DNA from: Oryzias latipes
Lineage: Eukaryota > Chordata > Actinopteri > Beloniformes > Adrianichthyidae
Length of the DNA stretch: 64,000 nt
Reading direction: 5' to 3'
Assembly (NCBI RefSeq): GCF_002234675.1
Contig: NC_019875.2
Coordinates: 29,409,897-29,473,896, forward strand
Part shown: piece after piece, positions 14,812 to 26,800 of the stretch
How positions within the stretch are numbered: position 1 is the stretch's first letter
How the letters are laid out: each line of letters opens with the position of its first letter
Translations under genes and position numbers: made by a program
Notes under the pieces: generated by a model
Seen by the model: only the letters and a program-made list of their open reading frames with translations
What the model was told of the DNA's origin: nothing
The model's database searches: none

Positions 14812-17800
14812 GTCCGCGTGTGCATGCCAGATGCTGAGGTGGAGTTAGAGGGGGTTCCCGTGGCCCCCCTGGACGTGCGCTGTCATGATGCCAATAAGGA
14901 TTATGTGGTGGTGACCTGGAAGCAGCCAGCGGTGGAGGGCAGCAGCCCCATCCTCGGATATTACATCGACAGGTCGGTCAGCTCACCTTTTTTCACCTTT
15001 TGACCTTTTTTTTTGTTTTGTTTTTTTAAAGAAAAAACTGTCAAAGCATCACAAAGTCATCTCAGCTGACCTAGAAGGAATGAATCAACCCAGGTAGTCA
15101 GAATGAAGCTAGTATTAATTAGAATGGCGTCGTATGGCCCACAGGCGCCATCTGCCCCCCCTCCCCCCATTTCCCCTTTTTCACCTGACATCATTGGCTG
15201 CTCAGGCTCCTCACTCTCCCCGTCTGCCGCCATGGTCAGAGCTGCACGTGACAAATTTATGACACGACCATTTTCAAAATGGCGGCTTTCCTGAAAGTTT
15301 TATCTCCATAGCAACCATTTCATTTTTTGGTCGCCTTGGGGTGACGAACAGGTCGATGTAAGTTTTAGAGGAATCTGCAGAAGTAAACTTTTGGATTTCC
15401 TTGGCAACAACCTTTTTTTGCTAACCACGCCCACATTCCTAACATGTTCATGTCATGTGTCATATCGTTTTGTTCAGCTTGAGCCAGCGATGCATGTTTT
15501 GATAATATTCCAGTTGAAAACTCTGCCAGCAACAGGGGAACACCACATTTCTGAACTCGCCACGCTCACGGCGTTCAAAATCTACAAACATTATGTCCAA
15601 CATTTTCTCCCAAGTAGCTTCGCAGTGATGCTCGAGAAGGGAGGATGCGATTGGTTGAAATCTTTAGAAGGAATTTACATTTGTTGCTGGAACTAAAGGT
15701 GTTTTTTGGTTTGTTTTTTTACATCAAGATGGCAGCATCTTCTCAAGGTCAAAGGTCAACAAACTTCAGTTGTGGTTATAGACTTAACCTGACGGCATGT
15801 GTGAAATCTTGTGAAACCTTTTGTGCGAAAAAGGCCTCATTCATTGTTTTTACATTTCCTCCGGCTGTGACGTCATAATTTCTGCAAATTGTGTTAAGAA
15901 ATCGTTTCGTGGCCTAAGGCGGGAAAAGGTGAGTTCGACCAGGTTCCTGTCTCTGCAGGTGTGAAGTGGGCGCTCATCACTGGGCTCAGTGCAACGACGC
16001 TCCAGTCAAGTACGCCCGCTTCCCCGTCACCGGCTTGGTTGAAGGCCGCTCCTACATGTTCCGGGTGCGCGCCTTGAACTCGGCGGGGGTCAGCCGTCCG
16101 TCCCGCGTCTCCGAGGCGGTGGTCGCCATGGACCCCTCCGACAGAGCTCGACTCAGAGGTACGAGCCGCTAAAGTTCTGACGAAGAGGAATGAAAAAGGT
16201 CACTGCAGTCATCGTCTTCCTTCACTTTACCAACAGCTGGACCTTCAGCCCCCTGGACCGGGATGATCAAGTTCACAGAGGAAGACTCCACTGGTATGTC
16301 AGAGATTCTGGTCAGACACTAGATTTGACAAGTAGAGTCTAGAGGAAGACCATAGAGGAGGTGCATGGAGGTACCTGGCTTTAGAGGAGGGGATGCAGAA
16401 GGTGGAGGAAGCTGATTGGCTGTGGCCACCCCTGAAGGGAAAAGTCCAAAGGAAGAGAAGAAGACGATTAGAGTGGAGCTGATTTCATTTCTACTCTTTT
16501 AAATTCAATGTAATGTTCCTTTGAGCAATTGTTGCAATAATAGAGGCAATAGAAAGCAAAAACTGGTACTTTTATTTCTTCTTTTAATCCCTTTCTGTTT
16601 TCCTTGTAAATGTATTTTCTTGCAGGAAGTAATCAGATAGAAAATCAGAGCTCACACTCTCTTTGATCTTTTTTTCTGTACTTTGTCTTTTAATAAGTAC
16701 AAATACTTTACTCAACTTCCTTATTACCATAAACAGCCTTCTTTATTTTTCTTAATTAAATCCAAAAAACGATTTGCAAAGCAACTTTATTTTAAAGTTT
16801 TATAAACGATGATGAAAATTTTTACTTTATGTGACAAAAAAAGGAAATGGGCAAAAGTTGCAGCATTTAGCCTTAGTCCCCACTGCCCTGGGGGGAGGAG
16901 ACGGGCGGTGTGTGGGTGACAAATACTGCAGGGGGCACGCGAAATATGCAGGTCGTAGACCGCTCAGTCAGCCCTTCCAGAATGAATGTTCACGCTCATA
17001 TTTTTCTACGTGCCAGTGACAGGTTATAGTGAACATGTAAAGGTGAAGGAGGTAAGACGCAGGTGAGTCGTACGTATTTATTTCAATTTGCAGACTGTTA
17101 GCACTGTTCACGCGACACGAAACGAGACAATCAGAGTGTCGTTTGTGTGGACAATCATACTGGCATTTTAAGGCACCTGTGTATCACACACAGCCTTTGC
17201 ACGTGCTCAGTAAGGGTCCAATGCTCGCACGTTACTAACGACCTGAGTGTGGCGTAAGGAAACCGTACGGCGGCATCACCCGTACGTCATAAGTGCAAAA
17301 CGTCCCCTCAAGATGCAGCCGCTCCTCTCCAGGACCCTCCATGGACACGGAAAACCTGGAGCATCCGTACGGGTGTATGTAAATAAGGCTTTTAGGCGCC
17401 ATAAATCACCCCCCCCCCATGCCCACAACAGTTTTATTACTACATCCATTAAATTGAACCTCTCATCATCCTGCTCCCTCTCCAGTGAGAACAGTTTCAG
17501 ATACACATATAACTACACGTTTATGGTAAATATACCCATAAAAACATCTCACACACATTTGATTCCATTTAAATTCACAGTTCAAATGTATATTCAAATA
17601 TATATATATTAGAGTTTTTTTTCTGTTGCATAACTCCATCAGTGTTCATCATTTTTTTTCTCAAACGTTTACGTCTCTGCTTCTTGTGGTTTGGATACTG
17701 GTGTGTGTGTGTGTGTGTGTGTGTGGTCCACATTTAAAGGTTTTTGAAGCTTAAGCTTTATTTAATCTCAGTTTCATTGAAAATAGGTTTCCGAGCCGCT

Positions 17801-20800
17801 GAAATCCTTTTTTTTTCCCCATTCAGACGACTCTTACAGGGCGAACTGTGACACAGGCTGTGTGTGTTTTTTTTTTCTCATCTCAACTTCTTCCTAAAGT
17901 GGGAATCGTACCTGGAGAGCCAACTGATGTTGTGGTTACCGAGGCAACCAAGAGCTATGTGGTGCTGGCCTGGAAGCCCCCGGTTCAGAGGGGTCACGAG
18001 GGGGTCATGTACTTCATAGAGAAGGTGAGCAATCTTTAGGGAATAGACAGAAATGGTTGTTTCTGTATAAAAAGTGTGATTTTAACATTTTTATTAAACT
18101 TACAAACTTGTTCTAGTTCATTTCTCTCGAGTCACAAACAAACCTCCAAGTGATAATATCTTCATGAGTGCTTCCTGTGATAACAAAGAAAAGTAAATTT
18201 GCTGTTTTTCCGTGCGGGGAAATTCATTTGAAGGATCGTTCACATGTTATATTGCCAGCAATAAAATCTATTTTTTTGCACAGATGACACTAGAAGAAGA
18301 AGAAGAAGAAGCTGCAGTTTGTCACTGATTTGAAATAAATAAATGAAAAACACCATCTGGGTTCAAAAGTTTGAATTTACGTGTTGTTCATGTTTTCCAA
18401 ACGTGTTCTGACATTCAATCAGTGGGTTTTGAACATATACATTCTCCATCACACCTTTCTTCTCCTCGGTGATGTTCTTGCATAGTTTGACCCATTCGTC
18501 TCCCCCTCAGCGTATTTCAGGATCGGACGCCTGGCAGAGGGTGAACACGGGAATGCCGGTCAAGTCTCCGCGCTACGCCCTCTTTGACCTCTCAGAGGGT
18601 AAATCCTACAGCTTCCGCGTTCGCTCCTGCAACTCCTCCGGCGTGGGCGGGCCTTCTGAGCCGACGGAGGAGGTCACCGTCGGGGACATCCTCGGTGAGC
18701 CAGTGTGTCACCTTAAGGACGGAGTCCACCTCTGTCCAGACTGCAGGGACTGGAAGTCTTGTGGTGTTTTCAGACCTGCCGTCAGCCCCTGGAGCGCCGG
18801 TGGTCATCAGGAACACAGGCACCTCGGTGGTGGTCACATGGAAGGCCTCCAAGGATGTCAAACACTTAGCTGGCTACTATATTGAAAGCAGTGTGGTGGG
18901 GACTGACGTGTGGACGGCTTGCAACAATAAACCTGTCAAGCAGACCAGGTAAGGAGCTTAAATTGGGTTTCTTTAGCTCCTGATGGCCACTGAAAACCAA
19001 ATGTTTTATATTGTTTTATCTTTGCACTGCCTCCCAGTTAGCTCTAGGATCGAGGTTCTTCTATTGGTTAATAAAAGTTTGCATTTCATTTTTATCAGAT
19101 CTACTTTTAGTTTATGACCCTCCCGGAGCCCTCAGGTCTGCAGGTGCAGGTCTGCCAGTCTGCCCACCTGAGGACGTGGGGGCTTCATCCACCGCGGACG
19201 TTTTCAAGAAAAAAAACCTTAAAAAGCATCTTTTTAGTAAAGCTTTTACACTGGCCACATGTTTTCATTTCATTTTATAAATCTTATTGACAATTCATTT
19301 GATTTATTTTGATTGTACTGGTGGGATCTGTCTTGGTTTTTATTTATTAATCAGTTAATTTATTGTTAGTAGTAGTAGTATTTTTAATATGTTTACTATT
19401 TTAACTACTATTTTTTATCTTAATAATATCTATTTTATTATGGGAAGCACTTTGAGATGCACTGTAGCAGGAAAAGTGCTTCACAAATAAAGTGGAATTG
19501 TACGGAGCCCCTAAAGGGCCATTGATGGAAAAAAAAAAAACTGGAGGAAAAAAAAATTTTTTTTAAGTAAAAAACATTTTTTGGGAGTAAAACATTTTGT
19601 TTTTAAGTAAAAAAGAAAAAGAAAATTACTGGTGCGCACCAGTTAGTATCAAGTGCGCACCAGTTAGTTTCAGGTGACATTAAGACATTGTCAGTAATAT
19701 TTCGTGTTTTCAGAAAGTTTACAAGGTCTGTATCCTCAACTTTAGCCATTCTAAAGACAACTGTAGCTACTTGGTGCACAATGAGCAAGCAGGTCAACTA
19801 TCTGATATCTTCTGATACTAACTGGTGCGCACCTGAAACTAACTGGTGCGCACCTGAAACTAACTGGTGCGCACCTGAAACTAACTGGTGCGCACCTATA
19901 ACTAACTGGTGCGCACCTGAAACTAACTGGTGCGCACCAGTTAGTTTTTTTTTCTTCTTTTTTTTTACTTCCAAATAATTTTTTTCCTTCAAAAAAAAAA
20001 TATATTTCCTCCATTTTCTTTTCTATCAATGGCCCTTTAGGGGCTCCGTAGAATTGAATATTCACGTGTTTTATTCAGAGTTTATGTGAGAAAAAAGGGT
20101 GACATTTACGACGTTTTTGGGAACATAATCTGCTTCCCAAACGAGCTGAAGGATGAATTTTTATTCTCGCCAGGTTTGTGTGCCACGGCCTCATCACGGG
20201 GTACAACTACGTGTTCAGGGTGAAGGCGGTGAACGCCGCCGGATACAGCCAGAGCTCCCCTCATTCTGATGCTGTGGTCGTGCAGCCCGCCATCTGTGAG
20301 TGACCCCGCCATCCATCTCCAGCACGTTCAGCCCGTGTTTTCTTCCACCCTCACCGCCACTTTTAAATACGTGTTTGGCAAGAAAAGTGATGGAAAGGAA
20401 AAAAAAACAACCTTTCCCTCCAACCCAAAACAGTTTAAAGTCCCGGTCCAATCATCTTAGGATTGATTTCCAAAGCGTTCCCACTGGTCTTTCATGCAGT
20501 TTTAAGCCAATCAACCAACAACCTGTGTCATAGTTTCTGCAGAGCAGCAGGAGTTTATTAAAAATTCCTGGAGCTACTCCGCCTCCCCTTCCCTTCCTGT
20601 TGCTGAGAGCTCTCTGTTCACACTCTCAAGACGTACATGGATCCGTTTGTCTACAAGTAAACGCATCAGAATGCTCCCAATTCACAACGATTCGAACAAA
20701 TACATGTTCAGAAACACAATTTTGAGCTTAATTTTCGTAAAGTTTGTCCTCCGTCGTCAGAAAAATGCCACAAGAACATGTTAAGAGCAGGATTTTCATG

Positions 20801-23800
20801 GGAGTGGGTCTCTAACTTTCATGTAACGCTTGTGTTTGCATAGAGGGGCTTTTCATTAACGTCCTTCCCTTTGGTCAGATTCTGTTTTTGCATCCCAACT
20901 GTCAATTATACCCTGATTATGTGGGTTCTATTTTGCTCCTGGAGGGGGGGGGGTGCTCTTGGTGGATGACCAAACTGAAGGCTGAACTGTTGTCGTCTCA
21001 AAGAAAGGGGGGTTTGCAGAGTCATTCTATCACAAGAGAGGAAGTATGTGGATAGTTAAAACCATGAGCTCTGAACACGAACACCACAGAAAGTATACTA
21101 CCATATACTACCAAGTAAAATTGAAACAAAAAATAATCAAAGGCATTAATCCAGATCAACCAATAGACAATTCGAGAGTTTCATAGCTTTCTTACAATGT
21201 ATTTTGTGGAGGAATTTATAAAAAATAAAACTACAATATTGATCTTGAAATACAAAAAATATGGTTATCTTTCAGAAAATGACATTCATGAATGAAAAGT
21301 TGACCTAAAATAAAATAAACTGATTTGCTTTTTTCTTTTTTGACACAACCAAATGGTGTTTTTTGTTGAAACCCACAAATATAAATCATAACAGAAAGTT
21401 TAAACCGAATTGCAATGATGAAACAGATGCTTTTGAGTTTCAACGTCTTCTGAACATTGAATCCTCCACAGTATATGAACGGCTGTCTGATTTGTGACTG
21501 TTGTATTTCCACGCAGTAAAGAGAATTCTTTGCATTTTTCCCCCCAAAACTATGGTTGTGTGCCCCCCCTCACAGCCGTCCCCGGACAGCCCACCGGGGT
21601 CACCCTGCTGGAGGCTCTGAAGGACTACATGGTGTTGGGTTGGACCCCGCCTGCCGACAACGGGGGAGCTGATGTTCGGGGCTATTTTGTGGACTACAGA
21701 ACCGTCAAAGGAGGAGTGTTGGGACAATGGCACGAAATGAACCACCAGGCCCTGACCGCAGCCTCCTATAAGGTAACCTCACGATGACAGAAGCGGTTGA
21801 TCTCTCCTCCTTTCCCTCCAGAAATGTGCTCACGGGTTTCTACGTTTGTTTCCTTCAGGCTGAGAACCTGAAGGAAAACGTCTTTTATCAGTTCAGAGTG
21901 CGAGCCGTGAACATGGCAGGCGTGAGCAAACCTTCCCTTCCCAGTGCAAGCCTGGAGTGCAAGGAGTGGACCATCACAGTCCCAGGCATGAGACACACAC
22001 TCACACACACACACACACACACACCCACACACCCACACACACACACACACACAGCAGATCTGGCAACAAACTCCTGAAAAATTAAATAAGTAATTTCTTC
22101 TGTTTACTCATTGATCATAATGGAGGATTTCTTGATTTTTTTTTAAGACAATTTTTCATAAACATTTAGCATTTTTGCCAGTTTTAGTTGTATTACTGAC
22201 ACAAGGAGTGGCATGAAAGAAACCAAATAGATATTTTTTTGTTTGAAAAGAGAGATAAATACAGGAAAACAGCATTGAACACACGACACTTCTTCTATTG
22301 CCGTCCAGATCGCGTCTTTGGTGCTCAAACTCACCGACAGAAGCAACTTTGTTCCTTCTGTTCTGCGTAGAAAACATCAAACAAATTTAAGCTGATCCCA
22401 TCCAATCAGGGGGGAAAAAGAAACGTCTTTTTGTTTTCCAACTAATCTGCCATTGAAGCTCATTGAAGCTCCTCATTGGCCAAACACACCTGATCCAGGT
22501 AATCAGCAGCAGATTCTGCAGGACTTCCAGCAGAGGGCCGGCCCTCGAGGCCTGGAGTTTGACATTTTGCGCGTATTGCACCGATGAAAATTGGTCATAC
22601 GTGAACATACGCGGAAAAAGTGAGAAAAGTCTTTTAGTGAAATTTTCACCGATGTATCAGGAATGAAACACGTTAAAACCAGGGAAAAGTACGAATAAAC
22701 CACTCAAAGAACACTTAAACCAATGTAGAGCATGATTATTGCCCTGCATATGTCTGGTTAGAGATTCATGCGCCGTGTCTGCTATGTAAAAGTTATACAT
22801 GGGTGGAACATGCGTGAAAAGTCTATTATATATACATCCAATCAGGGGGAAAGAAATGTCTTTTGTAAATTTGAGATTAAGGATTTTAAACCAACGTTCT
22901 TATGCTTTGTGCTCACCATAGTGGCCTTCATGAAAAGCAAATCAATTTAAAAAAAACAACATTTTATGTGTTTCAGTTTGTTTATTTCAATCTCTGACAA
23001 CAATTTACATTTTACCCTTTCCATTACTTTATCAATTTTACTTCCAGATTCTTTGTAGACTCCAACATTCCAGGAAATGATCTAGAACTGCCAGATGCGG
23101 CCTACATCCAAATTGGCCCACAAGGCTCTTGTCATGAAATCAATAATGTGGGGGGCCCCAGCACTTTCTAAAAACTCTGCACGAGTTCTTGATTGTGATT
23201 GGCTAAATTCCGTTATAAGCCGTGGTAAAACCGTGGCGGCACCGTTTGTTGACCCTTCTGTGACACTTTCTAGCTAAATGTCAACTGTAAATAATAAAAA
23301 GGTTGACAGCAAAAGACAGGTGGAAATTGATGTTTTCAAGTCAATATAAAACAATTGTGGTTTGTATTTTTCAATAAGATAACCATGTATTTCATGTTCA
23401 TCTGATTCAAATTTGGACGTTTGCAGTGAGCATTGAATAGTGATTAATATAAAACAATTTATTTGATCTCAGATATAATGTTGACAAAGGGTTTTTTTTT
23501 CTTCCAGACAGACATTTATTTTGTTTTATTTCTGTTCTTCAACTTTCAAATTTACAACAATTCTGTTCTATGTGAAGAAATTGAAAAGTATCCAATTACA
23601 ACATAGTTTTTACTAAAATTTAATTTGTATTTAATGTTATCACAAGGGTTCAAAGACTGCAGACTGATGGGTTAACCGTCAAAAGTTTTCACCTCACCTA
23701 ATCTCTTTGAAAAACTGAGGACACTCCATCAAGTCTGTGGAGTTCACCTGTTCACCTGTTCACCTGTTCATCTGTTTTCATTCAGTAACTTTCTGCTTGG

Positions 23801-26800
23801 CAACTGAAGCTGCTTAAACACGACCCTCAAGTCTGCCAAAGACAATCCACGTTTTAATAAAAATACATCTGTGAGCAAAGCTGGGGTTAAAATAAAGATT
23901 AAATTGTAGAAACAGTGTAAATGTGGTTTAAACGGGACTGCGGCGGGGGGTTAACTTAGCATATTATATCATCTGTTTTATCTGGAAAATTCTCAAATCT
24001 TTGTCTGGCAGTTTACTACAAGTATATAAAGTATATGTACATTACTGAGTACTGTTGTTGCTTCCCTCTAATTTCTTTGTTTTGTTTTTGAGAATTCAGC
24101 TCTCTGACCTTCTTCCCTCTCAGGTGTTCCTGTTGGTCTTCGTGTGCTGGAGGTTCGCGACACCTCCGCCGTTGTTCTGTGGGACCGCCCCCTGTTCGAC
24201 GGCCGCAGTCCCGTCAACGGCTACTACCTGGACCTGAAGGTGGCGTCGGAGGGGGAGGGAGGCTGGAAGGCGGCTCACGAGAAGACCAACAAAAGCAAAT
24301 ACATGAAGGTGAGCAGGATGCGGAAATAAAAGCCTCTTTAAACCAATACGAAGCTGTTTCCACTTGTTGGCTCCTCGTGTCCTCAGGTGACCCAGCTGAC
24401 GGCCGGAGCATCGTACGTCTTTCGTGTGCGCGCTCAAAATCTGGCTGGAGTTGGAAAGCCTTCAGCAGTTTTAGGTCCGATTGTAGCTCAGACACGCCCT
24501 GGTGAGTGTCACATTTCATTCATTTTTGTCATATTTATCTTTCTGTAAACCCGCTGCGTGGCTCTGAAGAGGCAAACATCTCAAAAACGTCTCAAGTGTG
24601 AGTAATGGAACCGCTGCTCTCGTCTCCCTTTTAGGCACCAAAGAGATTTATGTGGATGTGGACGGCGACGGCAGGATTTCTATGGTCTTCGAATGCTCTG
24701 AGATGACGGAAGGCTCAGAGTTTATTTGGTCCAAGAACTATCAGGCAATGACGGACACGTCTCGCCTGACCATCTGCAACGAGAAGGGCAGGTGAGTTCC
24801 CGACAGGGGGCCTCCACTCCCAACATGATCAGCAGGAATCTACAAAGACCCCTCCTCCTGATCTTCAGATCCAGAGCGACCTTCAACAGCCCGTCCCTGG
24901 AGGATCTCGGCACCTTCTCCTGCATGGTCACCAACACCGACGGCATCTCCTCAAGCTACACTCTCACTGAGGAGGGTGAGGCGGCTCATGACCTCTTTTG
25001 TTGGCCCAGTTGACTGTGTGTGTCTTCAGGCTGTGACATTGACCTACTTTGTTCTCGGTTGTGTTCCAGGTCTCCTGCGTCTTTTGGACCTTAGTCATGA
25101 ACACAAGTTCCCCGGTGAATAATTACCCTTTGATCTGTTCACACCGGCAGCATAACATTCAGGGTTTTTTTAAGCCTATACAGAGAGCATCACTTAAAAG
25201 CAATAAAGTGTTGGAAAAATGTTACTGTTACAATGGGGAGCTATGAATCGTTGAACACATGAGGTATATATTTGTATAAACCCCTCTTGTACCAAGCTTA
25301 ATTTATATTGATTATAAATGTATACATTTCTTTGCTGGACCAGACAGAAAGGATAAAAAAAACTCTTGCAAAGTCAATACGTTCAATTCTGGTACTCTTC
25401 AGTGATTCCCTTCAAGAGTGAGATGGCCATGGAGCTGCTTGAGAAGGGCCGCGTGCGCTTCTGGACTCAGCTTGAGAAGTTTACCTCTGCCTGCCAAGTG
25501 GAGTACGTCTTCAACGATGCAATCATCGAAGACGGGGAGGTAACGACCGCGTCGGTTTCCTCGTGTGATTTGCTCTCACCATATGACCGAGTCTGCTCCC
25601 CCTACAGAAATACAGCATGAACTTCAACAAATCCACGGGCGTCATTGAGATGTTCATGGACTCTCTGGAGGTGACAGACGAGGGCACCTTCACCTTTAAC
25701 CTGGTGGATGGAAAAGCGAAAGGCACTACCAGCCTTGTGCTGATTGGAGAAGGTAATGGACTCAAAGGCCGGTGTGGTGTCCGACATGTTTTCCAATTAA
25801 TCTGCCATTGAAGCTCCTCATTGGCTAAACACACCTGATCCAGGGAATCAACACCAGATTCTGCAGGAATTCCAGCAGAGGGCCGGCCCTCGAGGCCTGG
25901 AGTTTGACATTTTGCGCATATTGCACTGATGAAAATTGGTCATACGTGAACATACGCGGAAAAAGTGAGAAAAGTATTTTAGTGAAATTTTCACCGTTGT
26001 ATCAGGAATGAACCGCGTTAAAACCAGGGAAAAGTACGAATAAACCACTCAAAGAACACGTAAACCAACGTAGAACATGAACCGATTATTGCCCTGTGTA
26101 TGTCTAGTTAGTGATTCATGCGCCAAATAGGGTTGTGCCGATGGACGATATCATCGTCCATCGTGATGGGTGACTGACATCCCGATGGAGAGACCACCAT
26201 CGTGATGCCACGCCCCCGCCACGTTGCGCGTCGACACCAGAAGCCGCGGTTACATGTACAAAATATCTTGATGGGATCAATGGTCGGATTAGAATCCAAC
26301 CGTGTACATGGGCCCAGAAAAATGTTTTCAGAATATAAAAACGTTCACTAAGGTCACAATTTCGGTCGGAATAAATCATTCGCACATGCGCAGTATTCGC
26401 ACATGCGCAGTTTGAAAACCGGAAGGGGATACAACTTCCGCCGAGCGGCTTTTTTTCCAAACTTTATTGAATATGACAATTCAATACAAAACGATAACAG
26501 CGCCGAGCGGCTATATACACATTGACATGTCAGCTCGGTAAAATACGAGATGATCTTCTAAACGTGCTTTTAATAATGTTACGGTTATTATGAAACATCT
26601 GTTCGCTCATCATTTGAATTTTAATCCGTGTGGTCAGTGCTTTTTCTGAACGTAGCCAGGATTAGCAGTATGCTAACACGGGCTAACAACATTAGCTTTG
26701 GGTGGCGCTGCATCCTGTGAATAACATCAGCCTTTATTTAGTCGGGACACGACTGGAAACACAAATCCACGTGATTGTTTGAATGTTTTCTAAGGACTGA

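Larger units (their letters stand above)
14831..24501 (+). other. myom1: myom1 exons 10-20: five fibronectin type III domains (M4-M8)
   Basis: Each FN3 is built from two exons. M4: APLDVRCHDANKDYVVVTWK, then FPVTGLVEGRSYMFRVRALN. A 57-nt linker exon (16237-16293, GPSAPWTGMIKFTEED) is conserved with human. M5: EPTDVVVTEATKSYVVLAWK, then LFDLSEGKSYSFRVRSCNSS. M6: APVVIRNTGTSVVVTWK, then HGLITGYNYVFRVKAVNAAG. M7: PTGVTLLEALKDYMVLGW, then LKENVFYQFRVRAVNMAG. M8: VPVGLRVLEVRDTSAVVLW, then LTAGASYVFRVRAQNLAG. Each pair has the FN3 core Trp and the Y-x-F-R-V motif. FN3 M4-M6 bind titin or other M-band partners in mammals. Confidence 0.85.

Noticed and set aside
14776-15003. Frame beginning MCVCVCVC over the GT repeat
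   Set aside because: A microsatellite translation that runs into myom1 exon 10 in the correct frame; the AG at 14829-14830 is the true border.
18592-18861. Minus-strand frame across myom1 exons 14-15
   Set aside because: Shadow of the FN3-coding exons; it crosses the intron that the plus-strand protein requires to be removed.
19817-19944. CRISPR-like regular array
   Set aside because: Units abut directly with no spacers, and the host is a vertebrate. It is a simple tandem array within a MITE-like element.
19688-20065. Open frames on both strands with NWCAPET or GAHQLVS repeats, looking like a repeat protein
   Set aside because: They arise because the 21-bp tandem unit of a transposable element is a multiple of three and lacks stops. 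No start context, homology or splice sites support them.
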